Part shown: positions 31,739 through 40,609 of the stretch, one piece after another
How the letters are laid out: every line of letters begins with the position of its first letter
How positions within the stretch are numbered: the stretch's first letter is position 1
Assembly (NCBI GenBank): GCA_963627915.1
Contig: CAVGCY010000049.1
Location: forward strand, 1-60,945
DNA from: CALACW01 sp963627915
GTDB taxonomy: Bacteria > Bacillota > Clostridia > Oscillospirales > Acutalibacteraceae
Reading direction: 5' to 3'
Length of the DNA stretch: 60,945 nt
Notes under the pieces: generated by a model
The model's database searches: none
Told to the model about the DNA's origin: nothing
Seen by the model: only the letters and a program-made list of their open reading frames with translations
Position numbers and translations under genes: made by a program

Positions 31739-32527
31739 ATGAAATTCAGTTATTACCCCGGATGCACGCTTAAAAACAAGGCTTCCGAGCTTGATTTGTA
31801 CGCAAGAAAATCCGCGGATGTTCTGGGCGTTACGATGGAGGAGCTTGAGGAATGGCAGTGCTGCGGAGCCGTTTATCCCCTTGCAAAGGACGAGATTACG
31901 ACAAAGCTCTCGTCCGTAAGGGCTCTCGTTTCGGCAAGAGACAAGGGAAACGATCTGCTCACGCTGTGCTCGGCGTGTCATCATGTTATAAAGATGGTTA
32001 ACAACGATATGCTCACCGACGGGGATATCCGTACGAAGGTAAACAATTATCTTGGTCTTGACGTTCCCTATGAGGGAGAAACGAAGGTCGTTCATTATCT
32101 CGAAATGCTCCGCGACAGCGTTGGATTCGACGAAATAAAGAAAAAGGTTGTAAAGCCTTTAAAGGGCGTTAAAATCGCTCCCTACTACGGATGTCTTTTA
32201 TTAAGACCGTCCGGTGTTATGGCGTTTGATAATCCTGAGAATCCGACGATTATGGAGGACTTTATAAAGGCTGTCGGAGCAGAGCCCGTTCTTTATCCCT
32301 ACAGAAACGAGTGCTGCGGAGGCTACACCGTTGCCGAGGATAAGAAGATAGCGCAGAATAAATGCAACGATATTCTCGCCTCCGCTGTCGGCAAGGGCGC
32401 GGATATGGTTATAACGGCATGTCCTCTGTGTATGTATAATTTAAGCAAAAACGGCACGGATTTCGACGTTCCCGTCCGTTACTTCACCGAGATACTCGCC
32501 GAGGCTCTCGGATTAAAAGACGAATAA
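31739..32527 (+). CDS. hdrB: Heterodisulfide reductase subunit B-like protein (HdrB)
   Basis: This 262-residue protein has two CCG domains. The first has Cys9 (YPGCTLK), Cys41-Cys42 (QCCGAVYP) and Cys77/Cys80 (LCSAC); the second has YYGC, NECCGGY and ACPLC. These bind non-cubane iron-sulfur clusters in methanogen HdrB. No methanogenic coenzymes are expected here, so HdrB must pass electrons to a different acceptor, presumably the fumarate reductase downstream or a thiol/disulfide partner. The gene is 24 bp after fumC and 12 bp before hdrC. Confidence 0.9.
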   Translation: MKFSYYPGCTLKNKASELDLYARKSADVLGVTMEELEEWQCCGAVYPLAKDEITTKLSSVRALVSARDKGNDLLTLCSACHHVIKMVNNDMLTDGDIRTKVNNYLGLDVPYEGETKVVHYLEMLRDSVGFDEIKKKVVKPLKGVKIAPYYGCLLLRPSGVMAFDNPENPTIMEDFIKAVGAEPVLYPYRNECCGGYTVAEDKKIAQNKCNDILASAVGKGADMVITACPLCMYNLSKNGTDFDVPVRYFTEILAEALGLKDE

Positions 32528-32539
32528 GGAGGCGCCCTA

Positions 32540-32929
32540 ATGATAAACGAAAAGGAAACGGCTCAAAGAGTTATTGAGATCAGCGGCGTCAACCCGAGGA
32601 AATGTATGAAATGCGGTAAATGTTCCGCCTCCTGTCCGTCGTATGACGAGATGGAGTATCATCCCCATCAGTTTGTCGATATGATAGACAAAGGTCAGGT
32701 TGAGAAACTGCTTGATTCCGAGTCTCTTTACAAATGTCTTACGTGCTTTGCGTGTATAGAGAGATGTCCCAGAGGCGTCGAGCCCGCAAGGCTTATAGAG
32801 GCTGTCCGTCTTGTTAAAATAAGACAGCAGGGACAGAATCATCTCAAAGCCGATATGATCCCCGATATTCTTGATGACGATATGCCGCAGCAGGCTATTG
32901 TCAGCGCATTCAGAAAGTACAGCAAATAA
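32540..32929 (+). CDS. hdrC: Heterodisulfide reductase subunit C-like ferredoxin (HdrC)
   Basis: This 129-residue protein has two cubane [4Fe-4S] motifs, CMKCGKCSASCP (about 22-33) and CLTCFACIERCP (about 67-78), followed by a short helical tail. HdrC relays electrons between HdrA and HdrB. GGAGG precedes the ATG. Confidence 0.9.
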   Translation: MINEKETAQRVIEISGVNPRKCMKCGKCSASCPSYDEMEYHPHQFVDMIDKGQVEKLLDSESLYKCLTCFACIERCPRGVEPARLIEAVRLVKIRQQGQNHLKADMIPDILDDDMPQQAIVSAFRKYSK

Positions 32930-32950
32930 TACGAATTGGAAGTGAATCAA

Positions 32951-34930
32951 GTGCAAAGAATAGGCGTATTCGTATGTTGGTGCGGAAGCAACATCGCCGC
33001 AACGGTCGACGTTAAGCGCGTCGCCGAAGCCGTAAGAGGCGAACAGGGCGTCGTATTTTCGACCGACTATCAGTATATGTGTTCCGAGGCAGGTCAGTCG
33101 ATTATTAAAAATGCCGTAAAGGAACACGGCCTTACCGGTATCGTCGTTTGCTCGTGCTCTCCGAGGATGCATGAGGCGACGTTCAGAAAGACAGCCGCTG
33201 CCGCGGGTCTTAATCCATATATGGTTGAAATAGCAAACATTCGAGAGCAGTGCTCTTGGATTCATAAGGATATTGCCGCCGGTACGGCAAAGGCGATAAT
33301 TCTCGCAAAAGCCGCCGTAGCGAAGGTTAATCTTAACGCTCCTCTTATCGCGGGTGAAAGCCCCGTTACAAAACGTGCGCTTGTTATAGGCGGCGGAATA
33401 GCCGGTATTCAGACCGCTCTCGATATAGCGGACGCCGGATATGAGGTGGATATAGTCGAAAAATCACCGACAATAGGCGGAAAAATGGCTCAGCTTGATA
33501 AGACGTTCCCGACGCTCGACTGCGCGGCGTGTATCCTGACGCCGAAAATGGTTGAGGCGGCTCAGAACGAAAAGATAAAACTCTTTACATATTCCGAGGT
33601 TGAAAAAGTAAAGGGATTTGTCGGTAATTTCGATGTTACAATAAGAAAGAAAGCAAGAAGCGTAAACGAGGAGCTTTGTACCGGATGCGGAGTTTGCACG
33701 GAAAAATGTCCCTCGAGAAAGGGCAGGAACGAGTTTAACCTTGGTCTTAACACGAGAGGCGCAATCTATATCCCGTTTGCGCAGGCTATCCCCAACGTTC
33801 TCGTTATCGACAGGACGCAGTGCATTAAATTCAAAACGGGCAAGTGCGGACTTTGTCAGATGAACTGTGCCGCAAAAGCGATTGATTTTTCGCAGCAGGA
33901 TGAGTTTGTTGAGAGAAATTACGGCGCTATCGTCGTCGCCACGGGCTTTAATCCCATCAAGCTCGATAAATTCGAGGAGTTCGGATACTCCATGTATCCG
34001 GACGTTGTAACGTCGCTTGAACTTGAACGTATAATGAACGCCGCCGGTCCGACAAAGGGTCATTTCGAGAGACCGTCCGACCATACTCAGCCTAAGAAGA
34101 TTGTATTCGTACAGTGCGTAGGTTCGAGAGATACATCCGGATGCGGTAAGGAATACTGCTCCAAGATATGCTGTATGTATACCGCAAAGCACGCAATGCT
34201 TTTACGCGAAAAATATCCCGATACCGAGGTTTACGTTTTCTATATTGACGTAAGAACCCCCGGTAAGAATTTCGACGAATTTTACAGAAGAGCCGTTGAG
34301 CAGTACGGCGTACATTATATAAAGGGTATGGTCGGCAAGGTTACGGACGACGGAAAAGGTCAGCTTGTGGTTCAGGCTTCGGATCTTATAGCGAACGAAC
34401 AGCTTAAAATCAAGGCCGATATGGTTGTTCTTGCGGCCGCCATCGAACCCGACCCGACGGCAAGAAGTCTCGGAACGATGCTTACCGCAAGTATGGATAC
34501 AAACGATTTCTTTACGGAAGCGCATCCCAAGCTTCGTCCCGTAGAAAGTCCCACGGCGGGCGTATTCCTTTCGGGAGTTTGTCAGGGTCCCAAGGATATA
34601 CCCGAAACGGTATCTCAGGCGGGCGCGGCCGCGGCAAAGGTCATCGGACTGCTTGCCAAGGATAAGCTAACATGCAATCCCTGCGTTGCAAATTCGGATA
34701 CTCTCGTATGCAACGGCTGCCGTCAGTGTGAAAAGGTATGTCCGTACGGCGCAATTTCATATGAAGAAAAGGAAGTTTTAAGAGGAGATGTCAGGATCGT
34801 CGCCGTCGTTAATCCCGCTGTCTGTCAGGGCTGCGGCGCATGTACGGTAACATGTCCGTCGGGCGCGATGGATCTTAAGGGCTTTACATCAAGACAGATT
34901 ATGGCGGAGGTGGACGCGATATGCAGATAA
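32951..34930 (+). CDS. hdrA: Heterodisulfide reductase subunit A-like flavoprotein (HdrA)
   Basis: HdrA carries the bifurcating FAD in Hdr complexes. From the chosen start the protein has 659 residues. It opens with a CCG-like N-terminal domain (VFVCWCGSNIAATVDV), then the FAD fold VIGGGIAGIQTALDIADAGY, the HdrA-specific FPTLDCAACILTPKM, an inserted ferredoxin motif CTGCGVCTEKCPS and C-terminal CNGCRQCEKVCPYG and CQGCGACTVTCPSG. The GTG at 32951 is preferred because GGAAG lies 8 bp before it; TTG 32936 and GTG 32942 are upstream alternatives without a site. Its end overlaps the MvhD gene by 10 bp. Confidence 0.92.
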   Translation: MQRIGVFVCWCGSNIAATVDVKRVAEAVRGEQGVVFSTDYQYMCSEAGQSIIKNAVKEHGLTGIVVCSCSPRMHEATFRKTAAAAGLNPYMVEIANIREQCSWIHKDIAAGTAKAIILAKAAVAKVNLNAPLIAGESPVTKRALVIGGGIAGIQTALDIADAGYEVDIVEKSPTIGGKMAQLDKTFPTLDCAACILTPKMVEAAQNEKIKLFTYSEVEKVKGFVGNFDVTIRKKARSVNEELCTGCGVCTEKCPSRKGRNEFNLGLNTRGAIYIPFAQAIPNVLVIDRTQCIKFKTGKCGLCQMNCAAKAIDFSQQDEFVERNYGAIVVATGFNPIKLDKFEEFGYSMYPDVVTSLELERIMNAAGPTKGHFERPSDHTQPKKIVFVQCVGSRDTSGCGKEYCSKICCMYTAKHAMLLREKYPDTEVYVFYIDVRTPGKNFDEFYRRAVEQYGVHYIKGMVGKVTDDGKGQLVVQASDLIANEQLKIKADMVVLAAAIEPDPTARSLGTMLTASMDTNDFFTEAHPKLRPVESPTAGVFLSGVCQGPKDIPETVSQAGAAAAKVIGLLAKDKLTCNPCVANSDTLVCNGCRQCEKVCPYGAISYEEKEVLRGDVRIVAVVNPAVCQGCGACTVTCPSGAMDLKGFTSRQIMAEVDAICR

Positions 34931-35364
34931 ATGAAGAAAACAAAGAATTTACCCCGCTTATAGTTGCGTTCTGCTGTAACTGGTGTTCATACGCGGGAGC
35001 GGATCTTGCCGGAACGGGCAGACTTTCTTATCCCGCAAACGTTAAAATAGTAAGAGTTCCGTGTTCGTGCCGTGTAAATCCCACGTTTATTTTAAGGGCG
35101 TTTCAGCGCGGAGCGGACGGAGTTATCATCTGCGGATGCCATCCCGGAGACTGTCACTACACGTCGGGAAATTATTTTGCAAGACGCCGTATGACCCTGC
35201 TTTTCAGCATGCTTGATTATCTCGGAATTGAGAGAGAGCGTACAAGAGTCGAGTGGGTATCCGCCGCGGAGGGTGCAAAATTCGCCGCTACGATGAATGA
35301 TTTTGCCGCCAAAATCCATGAACTCGGAGAAAACAAAAGGTTAGGTGATCTCAGATGCAGGTAA
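34921..35364 (+). CDS. MvhD/FlxD-type iron-sulfur subunit
   Basis: This 147-residue protein resembles the [2Fe-2S] delta subunit that docks hydrogenase, formate dehydrogenase or FlxABC to HdrA. The family motif FCCNWCSYAGADLAG (about 17-31), VPCSCRVNPTFILRAF and ICGCHPGDCHY are present. It overlaps hdrA and the next gene by 10 bp each, so stoichiometric production is likely. No hydrogenase genes follow; Flx-like subunits do, so this is best read as FlxD. Confidence 0.9.
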   Translation: MQINEENKEFTPLIVAFCCNWCSYAGADLAGTGRLSYPANVKIVRVPCSCRVNPTFILRAFQRGADGVIICGCHPGDCHYTSGNYFARRRMTLLFSMLDYLGIERERTRVEWVSAAEGAKFAATMNDFAAKIHELGENKRLGDLRCR

Positions 35365-36341
35365 TGACGGACGTACTCGTAAAAAGAGCGAAAGAGATGT
35401 TGACTTCCGGCGAGGCGGCGAGAGTTTTCGGCTGGGGTCACGGCGAATTCGGCTATGATACCACGCCTGCGCTGTTTGAGGATGCGGAGAGTCTCGGCGG
35501 ATTCGTATACGACGGATTCTGCGGCGCGAATATAAGCAAGTATCTTATTGCCGAGTCAAAAAAGGAAGGCAGAACGCTTGCATTTTTAAAGCCGTGCGAC
35601 ACCTACAGCTTCAATCAGCTTGTTAAGGACAACAGAATAAAAAAAGAAAATATATATGCCGTCGGAATCCCCTGCGCGGGCAAGGTTGATATCGACAAGA
35701 TAAAGGCGCAGGGCGTCAGCGGAATTATTTCGGTTGACGAGGGCGATAAGGATATCACCGTCAAAACCGTTTACGGCGATAAAACGTTTGTAAAGGCGGA
35801 CGTTCTTCTTGACAAATGCTATGCCTGCAAGGGCAAGGAGCACAAGGCGGGCGATGAATTTATCTCCCCGGAATTGAGCGAGGATACGACGAACGGCGAT
35901 AAATACTCCGTTGTAAACGAGCTTGAGAAAATGACTCCGGACGAAAGATTTGCGTTCTGGCGTTCACAGCTTTCCAAATGTATCCGCTGCAATGCGTGCC
36001 GTAACGTATGTCCCGCATGCTCGTGCCTTAAATGCGTATTCGATAACGATAATTCCGGTATTGCTTCAAAGGCGAATGCGGACGATTTCGAGGAGAATAT
36101 GTTCCATATCATACGTGCGTTCCATGTTTGCGGAAGATGTACCGACTGCGGCGAATGCTCGAGAGTATGTCCTCAGCATATTCCGCTTCATCTTCTCAAC
36201 AGAAAATTCATTAAGGATATGAACGAGCTTTACGGCGAGTATCAGGCAGGCGAGGACGATTCTTCGCGTCCGCCTCTGCTTACGTATACGAAAACCGACG
36301 CCGAGCCTTCAATCGTTTACGAGAGAGGAGGAGACAAGTAA
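35355..36341 (+). CDS. FlxC/FrhB-like subunit with C-terminal [4Fe-4S] dicluster
   Basis: The N-terminal part of this 328-residue protein resembles FrhB/FdhB flavin subunits (FLKPCDTYSFNQLVKDNRI and YAVGIPCAGKVD). DKCYACKGKEH follows near residue 155. The C-terminal part has two ferredoxin motifs, CIRCNACRNVCPACSC (about 210-225) and CGRCTDCGECSRVCP (about 258-272). It fits the iron-sulfur/flavin electron-input module of an Flx complex. The start overlaps mvhD-like and the stop overlaps the next ATG by one base. Which Flx letter it corresponds to is uncertain. Confidence 0.78.
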   Translation: MQVMTDVLVKRAKEMLTSGEAARVFGWGHGEFGYDTTPALFEDAESLGGFVYDGFCGANISKYLIAESKKEGRTLAFLKPCDTYSFNQLVKDNRIKKENIYAVGIPCAGKVDIDKIKAQGVSGIISVDEGDKDITVKTVYGDKTFVKADVLLDKCYACKGKEHKAGDEFISPELSEDTTNGDKYSVVNELEKMTPDERFAFWRSQLSKCIRCNACRNVCPACSCLKCVFDNDNSGIASKANADDFEENMFHIIRAFHVCGRCTDCGECSRVCPQHIPLHLLNRKFIKDMNELYGEYQAGEDDSSRPPLLTYTKTDAEPSIVYERGGDK

Positions 36342-37369
36342 TGAAAAAGGTTTCGCTCGATAAATTAAACGAGCTTTTCTCGGCTCTCTCATCGGACGGT
36401 GCTGTTTACGCTCCTGTCAGACGGGACGAAAAAGATGTTTATTTTTCAAAATGGACTCCCGGCGCCGAGGTTGATTTGTCCGTCCTCAAAACATCTAAAT
36501 CCGCAAAGGATCTTTTCTTCCCGCAGGTTGAGGATATCGCCTCGTTTAAAACCGAGGGCAAAAAAATTTCCGTTATTGCGGGTACTCCGGACGGTGAGAA
36601 GTTTACCGTTTTCGGGGTAAGAGCGTGCGATGCGCGGAGCTTCTCGATTCTCGACAAGGTTTTTCTTGCGGATCCGGTTGACCCGTATTACAAAGCAAGA
36701 CGGGATAATTCAACAATTATATCTCTTGCATGCCCCGCTGCGGAGGAAACATGTTTCTGTCAGGCGTTTTCGATTGACCCGTCATCGCCGGAGGGCGACG
36801 TTACGGCGTGGGTAAAGGACGGAATCCTCTACTGGCAGTCGAATACGGATAAGGGCGCACAAGCCGAGAAAAAGGTTTCGTCTTTGCTTGAGGACTGCGA
36901 TGAAACGGCTGTAGACGAGGCAAAGAAACAGACAAAGGATATTATGTCGAAACTGCCTCTTTCAAAGCTTGATCTTTCGTATTTTACTCCCGATAAGCTT
37001 CTTTGTGTATTTAATTCTCCAAAGTGGACTTCTCTTTCAAAGGCGTGTCTTGGATGCGGTACGTGTACTTTCGTATGTCCGACGTGTCAGTGCTATGACG
37101 TAAGGGATTTTGACTGCGGAAATAAAATTCAGAGATTCCGCTGCTGGGATTCGTGCATGTATTCGGACTTTACGAAAATGGCTCACGGCAATCCGAGAAA
37201 ATCGCAGGTTGAGCGTTTCAGACAGAGATTTATGCATAAGCTTGTATATTTCCCCGCCAACAATAACGGCGAATACGGCTGCGTCGGCTGCGGAAGATGT
37301 CTTTCAAAGTGTCCGATATCAATGAATATTGTTAAAGTAATCAAAGCATTGGGGGCGGAAGAAAAATGA
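36341..37369 (+). CDS. FlxB-like [4Fe-4S] dicluster subunit
   Basis: This 342-residue protein resembles the beta subunits of soluble hydrogenases and AsrA-type sulfite reductase. The N-terminal part reads GVRACDARSFSILDKVF (about 90-106); C-terminal ferredoxin motifs are CLGCGTCTFVCPTCQC (about 235-250) and CVGCGRCLSKCP (about 316-327). It probably wires the FNR-like subunit to the Hdr part. The stop overlaps the FNR-like gene by four bases (ATGA). Confidence 0.8.
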   Translation: MKKVSLDKLNELFSALSSDGAVYAPVRRDEKDVYFSKWTPGAEVDLSVLKTSKSAKDLFFPQVEDIASFKTEGKKISVIAGTPDGEKFTVFGVRACDARSFSILDKVFLADPVDPYYKARRDNSTIISLACPAAEETCFCQAFSIDPSSPEGDVTAWVKDGILYWQSNTDKGAQAEKKVSSLLEDCDETAVDEAKKQTKDIMSKLPLSKLDLSYFTPDKLLCVFNSPKWTSLSKACLGCGTCTFVCPTCQCYDVRDFDCGNKIQRFRCWDSCMYSDFTKMAHGNPRKSQVERFRQRFMHKLVYFPANNNGEYGCVGCGRCLSKCPISMNIVKVIKALGAEEK

Positions 37370-38196
37370 GTAATTACGAATCGCTTGTCCCGTCTGTCGG
37401 CGTCGTTACCGATATCAGACAGGATACACCGGACGTCAAGACATTCAGAGTCGTAGGCTCTGACGGCAAAAAACCTTTCGTCCACATTCCCGGACAGTGC
37501 GCGATGCTCTCAATTCCCGGAGTCGGAGAGGCAATGTTCTCAATCACGTCGTCACCGACTGTTGAGGAATATATGGAGTTCAGCATTAAAAAATGCGGAT
37601 GTCTTACGGACTGGCTTCACCGTATGGAAACAGACCAGGAGATTCTTATACGAGGACCGTACGGCAACGGCTTTCCCGTTGAAACCGATTTCAAGGGCAA
37701 GGATCTTCTTTTTATCGCCGGCGGTATAGGACTTGCTCCGCTTCATTCCGTTATAAATTATGTCCGTCATTTCCGTTCAAACTACGGAAAGGTCGATATT
37801 GTTTACGGCTCGAGAAGCGCGGACGATCTCGTTGATTATAAAGAAATTATCGACGAGTGGTGCAACGAGGACGGTATTAACGTTTACCTTACAATCGACA
37901 GAGAGCAGGACGGCTGGGACGGTCACGTAGGATTTGTTCCCAACTATGTCAAGGAGCTTAATTTTGATACGAATAAGACCGCGATAATCTGCGGTCCGCC
38001 TATCATGATTAAATTTACGCTCGCCGGACTTACGGAGCTTGGTTTTGAGAAAACGCAGGTCTTTACGACTATGGAGCTTCGCATGAAGTGCGGAGTAGGC
38101 AAGTGCGGAAGATGCAATATCGGTTCAAAATACGTCTGCAAGGACGGCCCGGTTTTCCGCTGCGACCAGCTCGACGAGCTTCCTAACGAATATTGA
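37366..38196 (+). CDS. FlxA-like FAD/NAD(P)H oxidoreductase subunit (FNR fold)
   Basis: This 276-residue protein belongs to the ferredoxin-NADP reductase superfamily, near PyrK, HydG-type hydrogenase gamma subunits and FlxA. FAD binding is shown by FSITSSP (about 63-69), nucleotide binding by FIAGGIGLAPLHSVI (about 107-121) and the family GPPIMIKFT. The C-terminal CGVGKCGRCNIG with VCKDGPVF binds a [2Fe-2S] cluster. It is the only pyridine-nucleotide-binding subunit in the block, so NAD(P)H is the likely electron donor. Confidence 0.88.
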   Translation: MSNYESLVPSVGVVTDIRQDTPDVKTFRVVGSDGKKPFVHIPGQCAMLSIPGVGEAMFSITSSPTVEEYMEFSIKKCGCLTDWLHRMETDQEILIRGPYGNGFPVETDFKGKDLLFIAGGIGLAPLHSVINYVRHFRSNYGKVDIVYGSRSADDLVDYKEIIDEWCNEDGINVYLTIDREQDGWDGHVGFVPNYVKELNFDTNKTAIICGPPIMIKFTLAGLTELGFEKTQVFTTMELRMKCGVGKCGRCNIGSKYVCKDGPVFRCDQLDELPNEY

Positions 38197-38211
38197 TAAG
38201 GGGATAACGAA

Positions 38212-38886
38212 ATGGATAATATGGTCAATATATATTTATTCGGCAAAAAGTACACCGTTCCGTCGAATCTTACGATTATGACGGCGATGGAGTATGCCGG
38301 TTATCAGCTCGTCCGCGGCTGCGGCTGCCGTAACGGTTTCTGCGGCGCATGCGCGACGATTTACAGAATTAAGGGACATCAGGAGCTTAATGCGTGTCTT
38401 GCGTGCCAGACTCAGGTCGAGGAGGGCATGTATGTAGCGACGCTTCCGTTCTTCCCTCTCGTAAAGCAGGTTTACGATATCGAGAAGATAAAGCCCGAGC
38501 AGATGGTTATGATGCAGCTTTATCCCGAGATTTACAGCTGCGTCGGCTGCAATGCGTGTACCAAGAGCTGTACGCAGGGGCTTAACGTAATGCAGTATAT
38601 CGCCTATGCTCAGAGAGGCGACTTCAAAAAATGTGCCGACGAGTCCTTTGACTGCGTAATGTGCGGAGTTTGTTCGTCAAGATGCCCCGCAGGCATTTCG
38701 CATCCTCAGGTTGCCATGCTTGCAAGACGTCTTAACGGCAAGTATCTTGCGCCTAAGACGGAGCATTTGGAAAACAGAGTTAAGGAAATAAATAACGGGG
38801 ACTTCAAGGAGCTTCTTGAATCTCTCATGAACAAGCCGATTGACGAGCTTAAAGAGCTTTACAATCACAGAGAAATAGAAAAGTAA
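38212..38886 (+). CDS. Fumarate reductase iron-sulfur subunit, soluble TfrB-like
   Basis: This 224-residue protein has an N-terminal [2Fe-2S] domain with Cys37, Cys39, Cys44, Cys47 and Cys62/Cys65, then two [4Fe-4S] motifs (Cys110-113-116-120 and Cys148-151-154-158). SdhB/FrdB proteins carry one [2Fe-2S], one [4Fe-4S] and one [3Fe-4S]; here the third cluster site is a full four-cysteine motif as in thiol:fumarate reductases. The CCG domain fused to archaeal TfrB is absent and is supplied by the separate HdrB. No membrane anchor subunit is encoded nearby. Confidence 0.82.
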   Translation: MDNMVNIYLFGKKYTVPSNLTIMTAMEYAGYQLVRGCGCRNGFCGACATIYRIKGHQELNACLACQTQVEEGMYVATLPFFPLVKQVYDIEKIKPEQMVMMQLYPEIYSCVGCNACTKSCTQGLNVMQYIAYAQRGDFKKCADESFDCVMCGVCSSRCPAGISHPQVAMLARRLNGKYLAPKTEHLENRVKEINNGDFKELLESLMNKPIDELKELYNHREIEK

Positions 38887-38899
38887 GGAGGCGGTCAGA

Positions 38900-40492
38900 A
38901 TGTATACTCAGGAAATGATTGAATCAATGAAAAAGGTCGCCGCTAACCGGGAGGCTAACGCTGCTCTTGAGCCGAGACGTATGACTGCCGAGGAAAAGGA
39001 TACGCTTCTTGCAACGTATCATCCCGACTATAAGCAGGACGAGTTCAGAGTTCTTACGGTAGGAGCAAACAAGGGAGATAAGGTTCCCACGGAGCTGTGC
39101 GGTCTTTTGCAGGCCGATTCGAGAGTTAAGGATATGAAAATCGACCTCGAACGTCCCGATTATGATACCGACGTTCTTATCATAGGAGGCGGCGGAGCGG
39201 GCGCAAGCGCCGCTATCGAGGCAAATAATACAGGCGCGGACGTTATGGTTGTTACGAAGCTTCGTATGGGCGACGCAAATACCATGATGGCCGAGGGCGG
39301 AATCCAGGCGGCGGACAAACCCAACGATTCTCCCGCAATTCATTATGTCGACGCGTTCGGAGGCGGACATTTTGCCGCAAAGCCGGAGCTGCTTTATACG
39401 CTTGTAACCGAAGCTCCCGAAGCTATTCAGTGGCTCAACGATCTCGGAGTTGAGTTTGACAAAGCTCCCGACGGAACGATGCTCACGACCCACGGCGGAG
39501 GAACGTCGAGAAAGAGAATGCACGCCGCCAAGGATTATTCCGGCATGGAAATAATGCGTACGCTCAGAGATGAGGTTCTCAACAGAGGTATTCCCGTTGT
39601 CGACTTTACAGCAGCAATAGAGCTTATACTTGACGAAAACGGCAAGGCGGCGGGCGCTGTTCTTATGAATATGGAAACAAAGGAAATTCTTGTCGCAAAG
39701 GCAAAGACCGTTATTATCGCAACGGGCGGAGCGGGCAGACTTCATTATCAGGGTTTCCCGACCTCGAATCATTACGGCGCAACGGCCGACGGACTTGTTC
39801 TCGGCTACAGAGCCGGCGCGAAGCTTCTCTATGCGGACACTCTCCAGTATCATCCCACGGGCGCGGCATATCCGGAGCAGATTTTCGGTGCGCTCGTTAC
39901 GGAAAAGGTTCGTTCGATAGGCGCGAAGCTTATTAACGTTGACGGAGAGGCGTTTATGCATCCTCTTGAGACAAGGGATGTTTCGGCGGCTTCGATTATA
40001 CGCGAATGCTCCGACAGAAACAAGGGCGTTCACACAGGCTCGGGCGTGGGCGTATGGCTCGACACTCCGATGATTGAGGTTAAGAACGGCGAGGGAACTA
40101 TCGAAAAGAGAATCCCCGCAATGATGCGTATGTTTGCAAAATACGGTATCGATATAAGAAAAGAGCCCATACTCGTTTACCCGACCCTTCATTATCAGAA
40201 CGGCGGACTTGATATCAATTCCGACTGCATGACGGGAGTTGAAAATCTTTATGTCGCGGGCGAGGCTGTCGGAGGAATTCACGGCAGAAACCGTCTTATG
40301 GGCAATTCTCTTCTCGATATTATCGTTTTTGGCAGAAACGCAGGACGCAATGCGGGCAATAAGTCCAAGGACGTGACGACGGGAAAGCTTACGCTCAAAC
40401 ATGTTGACAGGTTTGAAAAAGAGCTTGCCGACGCGGGAATTAAGCCCGAAATCGTATCGCCCAAGCTTCTGCCCGATTATGCGAGAAAGTAA
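38900..40492 (+). CDS. Fumarate reductase flavoprotein subunit, soluble TfrA-like
   Basis: This 530-residue protein should reduce fumarate to succinate. It has an unusual N-terminal extension of about 88 residues before the FAD fold (DVLIIGGGGAGASAA, 91-105). Active-site landmarks are HPTG (318-321), Arg359 in ETRDVSAA, His431 in TLHYQNGGL and Arg465 in GRNRLMGNSLLD, all expected for fumarate reductase rather than aspartate oxidase. The position of the histidine that binds FAD covalently in FrdA/SdhA is Asn127 (DANTMMAEGG), so FAD should be non-covalent. GGAGG precedes the ATG. A terminator follows. Confidence 0.88.
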   Translation: MYTQEMIESMKKVAANREANAALEPRRMTAEEKDTLLATYHPDYKQDEFRVLTVGANKGDKVPTELCGLLQADSRVKDMKIDLERPDYDTDVLIIGGGGAGASAAIEANNTGADVMVVTKLRMGDANTMMAEGGIQAADKPNDSPAIHYVDAFGGGHFAAKPELLYTLVTEAPEAIQWLNDLGVEFDKAPDGTMLTTHGGGTSRKRMHAAKDYSGMEIMRTLRDEVLNRGIPVVDFTAAIELILDENGKAAGAVLMNMETKEILVAKAKTVIIATGGAGRLHYQGFPTSNHYGATADGLVLGYRAGAKLLYADTLQYHPTGAAYPEQIFGALVTEKVRSIGAKLINVDGEAFMHPLETRDVSAASIIRECSDRNKGVHTGSGVGVWLDTPMIEVKNGEGTIEKRIPAMMRMFAKYGIDIRKEPILVYPTLHYQNGGLDINSDCMTGVENLYVAGEAVGGIHGRNRLMGNSLLDIIVFGRNAGRNAGNKSKDVTTGKLTLKHVDRFEKELADAGIKPEIVSPKLLPDYARK

Positions 40493-40511
40493 GTTTTAAA
40501 TTAAAATGCAT

Positions 40512-40573
40512 GACCGGCGGCGCGGCGGCGAATGAATCTTCGCCGTACGCAAAAGCCTGCCGGTCTGTTTTTT
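40512..40573 (+). terminator. Terminator/attenuator between the fumarate reductase and transporter genes
   Basis: GACCGGC (40512-40518) pairs with GCCGGTC (40559-40565) around an inner CGGCGAA/TTCGCCG hairpin, followed by a seven-base T run. It may lower transporter expression relative to the enzyme genes. Confidence 0.8.
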
Positions 40574-40609
40574 GTATTAATAAAAGTTAATATTTCGGAG
40601 GAATTGTAT

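Noticed and set aside
38924..40402. 492-codon open frame antisense to the fumarate reductase flavoprotein
   Set aside because: It mirrors the codon structure of a clear enzyme gene and shows no family features; other long antisense frames (6330-7316, 31229-32095, 28972-29868) were rejected for the same reason.
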